Below, piece by piece: positions 19,900 to 30,446 of a stretch of DNA of 64,000 nucleotides; the first letter of the stretch is position 1; the number at the start of each line of letters is the position of its first letter. Position numbers and translations under genes: made by a program. The stretch is from NCBI GenBank assembly GCA_030704615.1, contig CM060731.1:33232001-33296000 (forward strand). The letters run 5' to 3'. The notes below the pieces were generated by a model. The model was not told the origin of the DNA. It searched no databases and saw only the letters and a program-made list of their open reading frames with translations. The stretch is from Takakia lepidozioides (taxonomy: Eukaryota; Streptophyta; Takakiopsida; Takakiales; Takakiaceae).

Positions 19900-21000
19900 T
19901 CACTCATCCGCACTAGGCTCCACCAATTGCTGTAGCGTGTTGTCCCAAATCAATCCTGGACCATTGTCTTGAAAAGCATGAGACGAGGGAAAACTCATGA
20001 GTGTAGGCAATGCCGCACGTGGTTGCCCAACTCGATTGACCACCGCCAAAGGTGGACGATCATCATGTCGCACTCTCTGTGGTTGCCTCCCTTGGTCCAA
20101 AATGCCCTCAACCGTGAGGTTGGGTGACCGTTGAATGGAATCATAAGCTCTCTTGAGCAACTCTGGTGGTGTGGGATTGGTCCACCACAACCTAGGCCTA
20201 TGTGCCCGTGAACCCACTACAGCTGCATCCAACAATACAGCTGGTCCAATCCATGACTGGATCTGATGCACATTGGCCATAACCCTAGCCCGAAAATCCC
20301 CCATGAGAGGAACATTCTCCAGGATGTAAGCTGGAGGTTGCACTTGCCTTACCTGTAAATCACGCAACACTTGCAACATCTCCCAAAACAGATGCGATCG
20401 TGCATCATGCAAACCATTACCATGACCTGCGGGAGAATGTCCTTGGCAAGGCCACCCTCCTATCACCAAGTCAATGGGACCATGCCGATCCAAATCCTCC
20501 GCCCCCAGCATGGTAATGTCTGCTGACACGGCCTTTTGATACCCTTGAATTGCTGAGAGAGACAACAACTCGAGATACCGGTGTGTGAGCAAGATGATGT
20601 GACGCATGGAAATACGCCGAGCAATCTCATCCTTCTCCACATACAAGTACTTGTGTACTTTAATCCCTGCTTGCAACACTCCTGCAAGCCCAGTGTTCAT
20701 GCCTCCAAATAGGTCTAGCAAACAAATCCCTGAGTCGGGCGGATGCCAGGTGATGGGCACTGTGTCCAAAGAAGCTAACTGAGGTGGTCCAGGTGATGTC
20801 ATTGAACTCCCCTCACTCATCAATGGAAAGGCCTCATGCCCTGATTGGTGCACACACTTGTCTGCTATTCGCTGCAAATTCCCAACCGTACCCCACTGTA
20901 GAACATGCACAGGCACATGGAGAAAAAACTCAACCTTGTATGCCAATTGTTTGTCCTCATCAGATGGTGGCCTATCATCTGCATGGCTATGGCCCTCCAA
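19900..21000 (-). CDS. DNMT3-like DNA (cytosine-5) methyltransferase in a retrotransposon
   Basis: A 366-codon uninterrupted frame. It would transfer a methyl group from S-adenosylmethionine to cytosine C5. Motifs in order: ICLLDLFGGMNTGLAGVL (motif I, SAM binding, about residue 85), a YVEKDE-like motif II, VSADITMLG (III), DLVIGGWPCQGHSPAG (IV, with the Pro-Cys-Gln nucleophile), YILENVPLMGDF (VI, Glu-Asn-Val), and SRAHRPRLWWTN (VIII). The AHR-x-R form of motif VIII and the GDF after ENV resemble the DNMT3/DRM branch more than DNMT1 or CMT. No PWWP, ADD, BAH or chromodomain is seen in the 80 residues before motif I. It sits between protease and RT on the same strand and was probably part of the polyprotein. 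Motifs IX-X are less clear in the C-terminal 100 residues. All catalytic motifs are present, in contrast to its broken neighbours. Confidence 0.88.
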   Translation of the reverse strand: MEGHSHADDRPPSDEDKQLAYKVEFFLHVPVHVLQWGTVGNLQRIADKCVHQSGHEAFPLMSEGSSMTSPGPPQLASLDTVPITWHPPDSGICLLDLFGGMNTGLAGVLQAGIKVHKYLYVEKDEIARRISMRHIILLTHRYLELLSLSAIQGYQKAVSADITMLGAEDLDRHGPIDLVIGGWPCQGHSPAGHGNGLHDARSHLFWEMLQVLRDLQVRQVQPPAYILENVPLMGDFRARVMANVHQIQSWIGPAVLLDAAVVGSRAHRPRLWWTNPTPPELLKRAYDSIQRSPNLTVEGILDQGRQPQRVRHDDRPPLAVVNRVGQPRAALPTLMSFPSSHAFQDNGPGLIWDNTLQQLVEPSADE

Positions 21001-21056
21001 GAGCTCACCACCCTAAGCCACCATCTCTGAGAATGCAGCCAATGTGGGCATCATGT

Positions 21057-21356
21057 TCATATGATCCATCCTATATTCCCAATAAACCGCACTATGAGCA
21101 GTGCACGTCGGCCATCCCCTGATTGCCATTCCGGCCTATAGGACGCCGTTTCCTCCCAAAAGTCCAGAATAAATCCCATTGGGTATAACACAGCCCCACC
21201 AACAAGCACATCATAGGACATTGCGTATGTAACAATGGCTTTAGCTCTCATGATTGAGCCGTCCGTAGGACGATCTGACTGCAATCGGACAGTTGCAGGG
21301 TTGAATGGACCAAAAATGACAGATCCTGCTCCATGAAAGTCCATGACCAAAAACAA
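21057..21356 (-). pseudogene. C-terminal half of the retroviral-type protease
   Basis: The frame includes AIVTYAMSYDVLVGGAVLYP and MGFILDFWEETASYRPEW, a pattern typical of the segment after gypsy protease (a hydrophobic YDVLVG strand and a conserved tryptophan region). It should be continuous with the protease at 22206-21967 but is separated by about 600 bp of AT-rich DNA. Confidence 0.55.
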
Positions 21357-21365
21357 AAAGTTGAT

Positions 21366-21965
21366 GATACTATCCCAATTTTTTTTTAATGATAGATAAT
21401 GGTATACTGAACATATTTAGTAAAGAGTCCTACCCCAAATATAAAAGATATAATTCATTAAATATTTTAGTCTATTATTTAGAAAAATTATGAAAAAACT
21501 AAAAATTAGAGTTTACAAAAACATTTCAATATGACACCTAGCCATTGAAGATTATAGGTTTTTATACTTCTAGAAAAAAAATGACACCCAAAATCCAAAA
21601 AACAAGATGAGCTATGGACTTTTCAAAAAATGCCTATTTTTTTTGACATATATTAGTCCATATGAGTCAAATGACAAATGATTTTGCCACTTCAAATACA
21701 TATCTATGATGTGGACCAAAATGGCCCCCTTATGTCCAAATTTCAATGGAATTCACCAATGGCACATAGGAGAACTTGAGTCCATTGTAATTCCATTCAT
21801 TGCGGTAACAGTCCACAATGACGGTGTTCAAAAGTCCATAGCGGAGTCATTTCTTATCGGATTCATGATTAGAGAGTTGCTATGGGTACGTATTGAAGTT
21901 AGGAATCCTATGACATATATATTTTTTGGTTTTAATGAGTTAATTCAATTTCAATTGATGACACC
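21366..21965. other. AT-rich insertion within the retrotransposon
   Basis: The two halves of the protease flank this stretch, whose base composition is clearly more AT-rich than the element. The flanking bases show only a loose similarity (TTGATGATAC and TTGATGACAC), and I found no good terminal repeats. It could be a small nonautonomous transposon or a solo repeat. Confidence 0.4.
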
Positions 21966-21966
21966 A

Positions 21967-22206
21967 TCAATTGCAGTCATCTAAAACTGTGCTGGTAACG
22001 TCCATTTTGGTCCAGTCAACCCTGCATTCACCCAATCGAATGAAGAGCTCATGGCGTGTGATCCCTCGAGCCTTCTCTGAACCACCCAAAGATGTTTGAA
22101 TTTGGAAATGGCAAGGCTTCAAGTCCGCCTTAGTAAGACCCAAGCTTGCAATTGCTGCTCTCCATAACATCAATGGCTGTGCTCCTGAGTCCAACAAGAC
22201 CCGCAA
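21967..22206 (-). pseudogene. Retropepsin-like aspartic protease, N-terminal half
   Basis: RVLLDSGAQPLML carries the Asp-Ser-Gly active site in the position and hydrophobic context of retroviral-type proteases, followed by a compact beta-rich stretch (FQIQTSLGGSEKA). The frame ends at the AT-rich insertion. Confidence 0.7.
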
Positions 22207-22212
22207 TGGCCT

Positions 22213-22695
22213 TTACCTCCTCGTGGTTGGGCCACCCAACTGAAACATTTCATCCTGATTGTCCACCAGGACTACTCCATGAGTCACCATGTTACGCTCG
22301 ATAGCTGGCCTAGCTGGCAACTCTTGCAACCGTGCAGCTGCCGCTTGCCATGGCGCAACTGTGGCTGTCTTTACCCTTGAATCCAGGGCATCCATACACT
22401 GCATCTTATCCGCTATCCCCGCAGATAGTGCCGATGCATCACCATTCTCACCGAGTCTAGCTGCTAGTCTGAACACAATAGCTGGTCGAATCCCCGACAT
22501 TGCAATGGTCATCGCACAAAATAATGGAGCTTGATAAACAGCCGTAGCCGCCCCCAACAGTGTACTTCTTGTACCTTGACTCCCAGTAATATCTACTGGC
22601 ATCCCCCAAGCCATGCCAACTCTCCCCAATGGCACTCTTGGCTCCATCTCTGACACACTTGGACGAGCCGGCACCATCGATGGTGTGGTTGGCAC
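22213..22695 (-). CDS. Gag-protease linker frame
   Basis: A 160-codon frame lying between the zinc knuckles and the protease, rich in Ala, Pro, Met and Val. No domain is recognised. It ends only a few bases before the protease frame, which suggests a single frame change or a programmed shift. Confidence 0.4.
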   Translation of the reverse strand: MPTTPSMVPARPSVSEMEPRVPLGRVGMAWGMPVDITGSQGTRSTLLGAATAVYQAPLFCAMTIAMSGIRPAIVFRLAARLGENGDASALSAGIADKMQCMDALDSRVKTATVAPWQAAAARLQELPARPAIERNMVTHGVVLVDNQDEMFQLGGPTTRR

Positions 22696-22786
22696 TGTCT
22701 TGGCTAATGTGAAAGATTAGAGAAGCCTTGTCTGTCGACTTGCTTCCCCTCTCTATGGATCAAAATCCACATCCGCTCCCCTTGGC

Positions 22787-24153
22787 TCAGGAGCACAAGT
22801 TGCTGCTCGAGTGACAATAGCTGCAGAGTCTACATGCAATGGCCCTGTAAGTGCGGCTCCACACATGAAGCCCAATCTGGTCTACTCTAGGCATATGAGG
22901 TTGTACTGCAAGTGGAGCTTGAACCTCAGGCCTTAGAGCTGGCGCAACATGAGTAGTGGCCATGGCAGCAAGATGTTGCTCTAGCTGGGCAAATCTATCC
23001 ACCATGCCTTGGTCATGACCTTGACCCTGACCCTGTGCTCCTTGGTTTTGGTTATGACCTCCACCACGACCTCTGCCTCCTCTACCTCTCTGAACTACAT
23101 TGCCTCGTCCTCGGCCACCATTGCTCCCTTGGAACTGGCCTGGCCATAGTTTAGGATGCAAGTCATAACAATGGGCCTCCTCATGCCCATACTTGCCACA
23201 ATGCCCACACTGTAATTGTGTAGGCTGTGCCTGTGTCGGCCTTTTGGCTCTCTTCGGGCAATCCTTCTTAACATGAGGTCCTCCACAATCCCAACAAGTC
23301 ACACCCGACTGTTGTTGGCTTGAGAATGAAGGAAGAGACCTCTGCATCTGAGATCCTCTCTCTCCTTCCCTGGGCTTCGCCTGAGCCCCCTTGTTGTCTT
23401 GAACACATTGGGGTAGTGGTTGTTGTTGGCTAGGAGCGCCACTTCGTTGTGTCTCCTTGCCAAACCCTACCATGACCACTCGTTCCTCCACCATATTGAG
23501 CTCTATCCCCTCTGCCAGCAAAAACACATTTGCTAAGGTATGTTGGTTCACTTGTAGGAGAGTTGCATCCCGCACCCTTCTCCTCAGCTCCTTGTCCAAT
23601 ATCCCATACCAGAATTGGACTGCCTGAGCTTCCGTAACCCCTGGGTTACATTTATCAAGCGCCTCATGCGAGTGTAAGCCTCCTCAAACTCTCAGTAGGC
23701 CTCCGTTGGAACTCTTGCAAGCTCCGCAACTTCTCTGTCCTTATCCCTTGGTAGTTTTTTTTTCAACTCCTCGAACAATTCCACAACTGTGTTAAAGGCA
23801 GACACGGGTGCTGGTGCTGCAGTAGGAGCTTGAGTGGATTTTCCAGCTCCTGTACCACTTGTCCCACTACTAGTGCTTGCAGTTGGACATGTTGGTGTAG
23901 TTGCTGGTGTCGCCGCTGCCCTTGTGCCTCTAGTGAGCTATGGATTGCGCATCTGCTGCAAGTCACACCAACTGCCAAACTCCTGTATGAAATCGTCTAG
24001 CTCGATGATGCCCACAGCTCCAGAGTACCTCCAAGGCCCCTTGGTAGCTCCATACATCTCATCCATCGTATCCCACAACAACGGCACGGAAATAGCTTGT
24101 ACCTGCAGCGTGGAGCCCTCAGAATCAGAATCAGAACCTTCCTCAGAAGACAC
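22787..24153 (-). pseudogene. Gag with two CCHC zinc knuckles, frame-broken
   Basis: The N-terminal piece (24153-23938) is acidic, then a helical stretch (EFGSWCDLQQM). The middle (about 23860-23600) holds FEELKKKLPRD and YTRMRRLINVTQG-like capsid motifs in shifted frames. The C-terminal piece (23599-22787) begins DKELRRRVRDATLLQ and carries CWDCGGPHVKKDC and CGHCGKYGHEEAHC, two nucleocapsid knuckles that bind nucleic acid, followed by an RGRG-rich tract. Several frameshifts show it is inactive. Confidence 0.75.
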
Positions 24154-24899
24154 AGAAGATGACCTGAAGATAAAGATGGCCTAAACCGTACTCCTTGTCT
24201 CGTGTACCCACTAATATCGATAGTGCTCGTACCGGCACTTCCCTCATCAACTACTGGCACTTCCGTGATGAAAACTCGCAACCACACCTGTTGTAAACCT
24301 GTCTCTAATCCCTCTTTCCACAAGGTAACCGGATAGAGAACCTGTTGTAGCTAATGGCTTAGACTACTAGGTTCATAACATAAACCTGTACCTGCACCTG
24401 CATCCATCCACCGCAAGCACTCCTATGGTCTGCTAGTCATCAACCCAGCCTCACCATAAGAGAACAATGATGGTCTGACTGGTCATCACCCCAGCCTCAC
24501 CTTTGACAACACGCTCTAGGATTGGCCGGTGATCAAATCCGGACCAACCTCCTATGAAAACAAGCGCCCACACAAAACTGACATGGCGCACAGTCAAGCA
24601 TGCAGGTGTGGAGAGGATCCAAACACAAGAAAATCAAACAGTAACTCCCCCACACCAAAAACACTCCACAATGTCGCTCCTGCAAGACACCCTAGCCCAA
24701 ACCCGGACTGACTCTTGCCTCCACCTACGGAAAGGTTTTGGCCTACAGAGAGGGTGGAAGACTACAAGGAAGAGAGACTAAAGAAATTCCTATCACATCA
24801 TGCTCTCATCCCACTACCCTATCTCCACATTCTCTTGCTTAAGCAATAGACAAGACCTTTCAAGGATCTCTCAAATAACTCTCTAAGAGCCCTCAAGAT

Positions 24900-25375
24900 G
24901 TCTCTCAAACAATCTCACTAAGGTTCCCAAAGCTTGCACAATGGTACTCCAAACAGTACACCAAGGCCCCAAGAGCTTGCCAAATCTCGGTCCTCAAGGA
25001 CCCGAAATAGTCCTTCAAAAAGTCACCAAAGTCTCCTTAAGCTCACCACATATCGGCCTTCAAGGACCCCAAACAGCCCTCCAAACAGCCTTCCAAAGGC
25101 TCCAAAAACTTGCCAAATATTGGCCTTCAAAGACCCCGAATGGTCCTCCACATAGCCCTCCAAAGGCTCCAAAAACTTGCCAAAACTTGGCTTTCAAGAA
25201 CCGCAAATAGTCCTCCAAACAATCATCCAAATACCTCTTCAAGAGCTCTTCAAAGTGGCTTACAAAATATCCTCAAAGTGTCTTCCAAAAGCTCCTCAAA
25301 GGACCCCAAAGATCCCCCAAACAATCCTTCAAATGCCCTTGAAAATCCTCCAAAAGCCATATATTGTCCTTATAT
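24900..25375. repeat. Degenerate tandem array of CCAAA-GGCTCCAAAA-type units
   Basis: Repeated variants of CCTCCAAACAGCC, AAGGCTCCAAAAACTTGCC and TTGGCCTTCAAAGACCCC recur every 25-80 bases, pyrimidine-poor on the plus strand. This is probably leader/LTR sequence of the minus-strand retrotransposon. Open frames across it are a by-product of the repeat. Confidence 0.55.
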
Positions 25376-25379
25376 GTCA

Positions 25380-25595
25380 CTATGTTCCCAGCCTACAATG
25401 ACCGTTCCTATCGGATAATTACCGTTTCTATTGGATAGTTACCGTTCCCATACTATAGTTACAGAACTTCCCAACCTATAGTGACAGTTCTCAACCTATA
25501 GTTACTGTTCCCATATTATAATTACTGTTCCCAACCTATAGTGACGGTTCCCAACCTATAGTTACTGTTCCCATACTATAGTGACCATTCCCATG
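25380..25595. repeat. Short tandem array built on AACCTATAGTTACTGTTCCC
   Basis: About eight irregular copies of CCTATAGTGAC(A/G)GTTCCCAA and CCATACTATAGTTACTGTTC, with period near 22-23 bases. The palindromic ACTATAGT core is conserved in most units. Likely part of the retrotransposon's LTR/leader. Confidence 0.65.
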
Positions 25596-25599
25596 AACA

Positions 25600-27290
25600 T
25601 GGGGTTTCATGTGCATTCCAAGCTAGGGTTTGGGCTTCCTTGAGCTTCATGTTTGCTCTCCTCAAGCATCCATGACTTCTATGAGATACCAAGGCAAACT
25701 ACCTCGATCTTCTTCACCTCAAGCCTCAACTAAGCCTGGTTCCATCTCACCTAACAATGCATTTGTCACACAACAAGCTTTACTTCTCTTTAGAGCTCAA
25801 GAATCAAGTTTTTTTTACCTCATTTGACAAGCAACGAAGTCTTGCACTCATTCATGTGTTCTTCTTTGGCCATGCACACACATGCTCCACTCTTGGCTTC
25901 TATGTGTTGTTTTTCCAAGCATCAATACATCTCCATCTTATGCAAAGAGGAATATTCAAGTCCTTTCACTTGCTACCTCAGGAGTCGTGCTCTCCTCAAG
26001 CTTAAGGTTGAAACCCCAACTCAAACATGTGTTCTACAAGTGTTTTTCCTTCACCTAAGTGGGAACCAACCCTTTTCCTTCCTTCTTGCTCTCCAACGCT
26101 TGAAAATAGAAGCCCCAATGGGCTAAAAACATGCTCCACATAAGCATCACCTCATACACAAAAGAATGAACTTGTTCCCTTCACCTTCTAGCTCTCCTCA
26201 AGCTTGAAGTTGGAAGCCGCATTTGGAAAGCATACTCCACATATGCGCCACTTGCTTGGTCAACCACTTGCTTCACCAAGAGCAATCCAAGAATTCATAG
26301 AACTAGCAAAAACACTCCCTTCTAGCGCCCTAGCTTGCTTGTTTTTCAACCAAATGAAACCCCACTTGGCTTCATTTCACACTTCTTAGCTTCTCTTGAG
26401 CTACTCAATGCTCCTCAAACTATCCTTGTTGTACTCCTTCTATGCAAGCATGTGCCACTCTTTGGCTTCTCTTTCATACCATGAACAACTAGAGCTTGCT
26501 CTTGAAACCCTAGTGTCAATCTTCTCCACACACAAGACGCTTCTCTTGTGATGCAAAAATTCTTTTCCAAACTCTCAAACCCTTGGTGCACAATAATGCT
26601 TCTACAAACCCTCAATGCATTCTTCTCACCATAGAAGCCACTTCCTTGGCAAATGATTGTCACAACACTTGAGATACAAGAGATGACGTTCCTTCTTTTC
26701 AAACTTTCAAACCTTTTGCTTCCACACACACAAGACTTTCTCCCTGCAATACTTGCAAAGTCTTGTAACTCAAAGAGCTATCTCCTTGAACTTTCCACCT
26801 CCTTGATGCAATGCAAACACACTCTCCCTTGCAACACCTTGCAAGCCTTGTGAGATACTTGAGTTTTTCCTAGCTCTCTCACTCCTTGGTGTACACCAAC
26901 ACAAGTGCTAAACTAATCCTTACACTCCGCATTCACAAGAATAAGGTCATCTTCTTGTAGTGATAATGAAAGTGAACTGCACAATGGAAACACTCCACTC
27001 ATGAATCCACTCAATCACATAAACTAAGTCAAGCCAAGGGCACCTTTGCTAAAGAAATCCACCCTACAAAGCCCTCACCACACTCCCTCTCAATACCTAG
27101 AGCTATGGAGGTGGGAGAGGCTCATGTTGGCTCAACTACAAGAAGATGAGCCCTCCTCAACCCTCACAAGGGGAAAACCCATCCCTATGTCCCAAGTGAG
27201 GCTTGACACCTCACTTGGCATATGAGACCAAATGAAGTCCCAAAACACAAAATATAAATATAATTATCTAAAATGTCCTAGTTAATTAGA
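25600..27290. other. Low-complexity CTT/CAA-rich tract, putative LTR or leader
   Basis: A long stretch with biased composition and recurring phrases (TCCTCAAGCTT, CACTTGCTT, CCACAAGAC), without a convincing gene. A TATA-like AT stretch (about 27245-27270) on its far side would suit an LTR promoter on the minus strand. No matching 3' LTR lies in the window, because the element is truncated there. Confidence 0.3.
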
Positions 27291-27301
27291 AGTAGGTAAT
27301 T

Positions 27302-27947
27302 CTAGTTAACCATGACTAAAACCATGACAAAGTCAACGACCTGCACCTTTACAGTAAAGCCCAAAATCTCCATATGACATGTTATATGCATTTTGGCTAT
27401 AGCCACCCAAGTCTTGCAAGCGTGGCGTTGTGATTTCAGTAGCACCAAAGTCATCCAAAAACACAGGCAGAGAATCGTTCTTACCTTGGGACCTTGCCAA
27501 GGCCGCCTGGAGTCTATGACTAGTATTAAAATCACTCTAGAAATCAGGCCAAACCACGAAGCGCAGGAAATCGTTCATATCGTGGGAGAAGCCCATAGGG
27601 TCACCCTCCTCGTTACGATGACACCAACTGAGATTCTCAGCAGCCTGGCGTCGTCAGAGGTAACAAAATTTTGCAAAAGCAGGGAATGCATGCCAGTTGA
27701 CTCGCGCAAGATGTTTCAAGCACAACAGGTAATCCTTGTTCAGAGCACCCATGAGTTTTGCTACTTGCTCTGGGCTTGCTCCCAAATCCCTCGCCCATTG
27801 AGCTATGGTTTCACTTTGCAGACCTAATCTAGTAGGTGTTGGTGGAGGCAAGTCGTCTGAGCCCATATCGTATCTCCTAAGCCTACTCTCAACAAAGCAA
27901 GACACACTACATGGAGAAATTGAATGCTGCAGAGCTTCGGGAAACAA
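27302..27947 (-). CDS. Possible small gene fragment, unrecognised
   Basis: On the minus strand 27870-27654 encodes a well-behaved N-terminus (MGSDDLPPPTPTRLGL, then a helical AQWARDLGASPEQVAKLMG). A second stretch (about 27510-27330) reads FLDDFGATEITTPRLQDLGG in another frame and ends YNMSYGDFGLYC. They could be two exons joined near 27653 (donor GTTACC). No known family. It abuts the presumed retrotransposon LTR. Confidence 0.3.
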
Positions 27948-28329
27948 TGCAAGTAAATGCTAGCGCCGAAACGAGGGACACAACAACATGAACCTACAGC
28001 ACTATGCAAGCGAATGCAAGCATGAAGCCAACATCAATGAAGGCGTAGGTGCCTCAAGGTATAAGGCGATGAAGGCTACCCGAAGCCAATAACACCAAAT
28101 GCCAGCGGCAAAAGGAAAGTGCACGACAAGGAGGGCATCTGCAACATGCGAGCAACAACGACAACCTGCATACACGGGGAATTCTCTTGCGCGGGACATA
28201 CACGACGCGAGACGAGGAGAGGAGAGAGCTCGCGGTATTCACGGAAGCAAAATATAGGAAACGGCAGGAGATGGACCCCCTCGGTTTTTGCCCTAAATTG
28301 CTAAGCCAGGTCGAACCATACATCTCTTC

Positions 28330-30400
28330 ACTGCCCTAGATGAACATATATAAATCTTGGCAGATTTTGCCAAGCACTGAGAGAGAGATTAAAAAACAAC
28401 CAAAATCAAAAGCTCAAAAGGGGCTCAATGGGCCCCTCGGGGTTAAACAACAAAAGGTGGAATTTAATTCAAGGTGATTTCCAGGACATCGGTTGCAAAT
28501 TATGCCAACATATGCATATCTTGTAGACATATGTAAAATCAAAAGAGATCAGTTAGGAAAATTGGTTCCTAGTCTCATAGTCCGACTGTGAATACCACCG
28601 TTTCATAACCGTCTGCAAATCCAAAATCTTGCGTCTATTGACAACCGACTTATGCATCCATTATACGGTCCACCACAAAAAATGACTTAGATTTATCGTT
28701 TGAAGGTTGACTGTCCACCTTTCAAAGTGCAGGGCGTATTTTATGTTGTTTGCCCTCCAGATGACGACTACGGGTGTTAGATAAATGAAATATTAATTCT
28801 CAAGGATTACTCTAGGGACCTTGAAGGACCAGTGACCAGTGTGGTAATAATGATGATAGCTTGTTGCCGTTTCTTACAAATAAATAAATACAATTATTAT
28901 TATTATTATTTAAGAACATGGGTTATAACCCTGGAAATATATTAATAGGAAAAAGGAGATACAAGAGGAAAAAAAAGCCTCTGGGGCGTGAAGGCGTGAG
29001 ACACAAAGGGAACATCCCGGAGACTAACAAATAGAACGACATAGGCTACCCTAGAGGTCGCACTTTGGCCTCGACATAGGAGACGCACTTGGATACATCG
29101 GAGATCTTGCACTTGGGAAAGGTCTGCGATTCAAATGTCCAATGTCATCCAAGTCCAAGTGCATCAATATATGAAGCAACCCATATCTAATCATTTTTTT
29201 TTCACATAGCCTACGACCAACGGCAGAGGCTACCCTAGTATTGATGAAATAAGCAAATTGTTCATTCTCTTTTTTTCTTAAAAGAATTATTTTGGGGAAA
29301 AAAATAAAACCCCTGATTATACCATGAGACACACTCACCATAGTCAAGAGCCGTCTTTATATGGACCTTCACTCCAGGGTTTACTAATATATGCGTATAT
29401 GCCTTCTTGTTGCTATCACTTTCCTTAAAAACAAATTCTGAACTACTGGGACAAAGAACGTTTCTGGGATTTGAGCTCAGATACGTAATTATGTATAGTT
29501 CATTATAAAAAAAGAAGCTACATCGTAGTGGGAAGGGCATTAGTTATTGTGAAAAGTGAAGTGGATTATTACCGACAAGAAGTTGCAGTAAATGTTATAG
29601 TAGTGGCGCTATAATGCTCTAAAAGACCGTGTACCTTGGTCTGGGTACCGGCCGTCTCTTACTCGTTGCGATCCCTGTTGGTGAGGGATTCGGAGGTAGG
29701 TCAGCGATGAATTGAATTATAGATTGCACTGCGCCCTTGTAATTTGGCGTCCATTTCTCAAATCTGAGGTGTTAGATTGAGAGCGTGTGGGGGGTGGGAG
29801 GGAGGCGAAGTTGGATGTTATTTCAGACTTTAGTTCTTTGCATTGGACTTGTTTTTTCTCGGCCTCTCTCCCCGCTTCTGTATCTCGGCATGGAAGGTTC
29901 TTGGAAGAGGAAGGAGGAGAAATGTAGGCGGGGTTTGTGCACTTAATGAAGCATATGTCCGGTCACGTGCTTGTGTGGAATCTGCCTCCCATGGTTTCTC
30001 TTTTGTTTATGCAAGCAAAGCAGAGGAATATGAACGCATGACGCTGTGTTCTTGTATTAGAGTTGTCGGACTCTCGTCTCCTTTCAGGGATTGATACATT
30101 CGTCACGAGCACATCCCAGGTTTCCGGCAGCTTAATCTCTCTTTCTTAAAATCTCAAAGGCCTGCATTAACCTCAGATTGCATGGATGGCACTACTTGTC
30201 CTTTGGTGAAGAGACTCAGAATTTTCGCTATATCACAATTCGATGCCTACTCGCGAAGCCCGATGGAACTACAAAGTTTGAACTGTGATAAAAATGTGGC
30301 AATGTCGTGTCACTGAGCTGACTTGGAGGCTTTGTATGATGGAGATGATACCATCTGTTTCCGAAGGTGTTGTCGTCCCTCGTTCTCCCTATCTGTATTA
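28330..30400. other. Intergenic/5' region without identified gene
   Basis: I found no conserved frame here. It probably contains the promoter, 5' UTR and perhaps a short first coding exon of the PRT6-like gene. 29760-30080 is GC-richer and could be the transcription start region, but no promoter element can be claimed. Confidence 0.4.
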
Positions 30401-30446
30401 CGTCAATACGCGGTGGTCTTCTTGAACAGCAAGCCAGAAGACAGCG

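Larger units (their letters stand above)
18693..24153 (-). mobile_element. Damaged Ty3/gypsy-like retrotransposon carrying a cytosine-5 DNA methyltransferase
   Basis: Read on the minus strand the order is: acidic gag start (24153-23938), gag with two CCHC knuckles (about 23700-22787), linker (22695-22213), aspartic protease (22206-21967 and, past an AT-rich insertion, 21356-21057), DNA methyltransferase (21000-19900), linker (19765-19397) and reverse transcriptase (19305-18693). RNase H and integrase are absent, so the element is truncated on its 3' side. Gag, protease and RT have frame breaks; the methyltransferase frame does not. Retrotransposons that captured methyltransferases are reported from Klebsormidium and Symbiodinium, to my recollection (de Mendoza and co-workers, 2018). 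This may be a related or independent case. Confidence 0.8.

Noticed and set aside
24900-25375. Lysine/proline-rich frames over the CTCCAAA array
   Set aside because: A frame in a degenerate tandem repeat; codon pattern follows the repeat and all three frames look similar.
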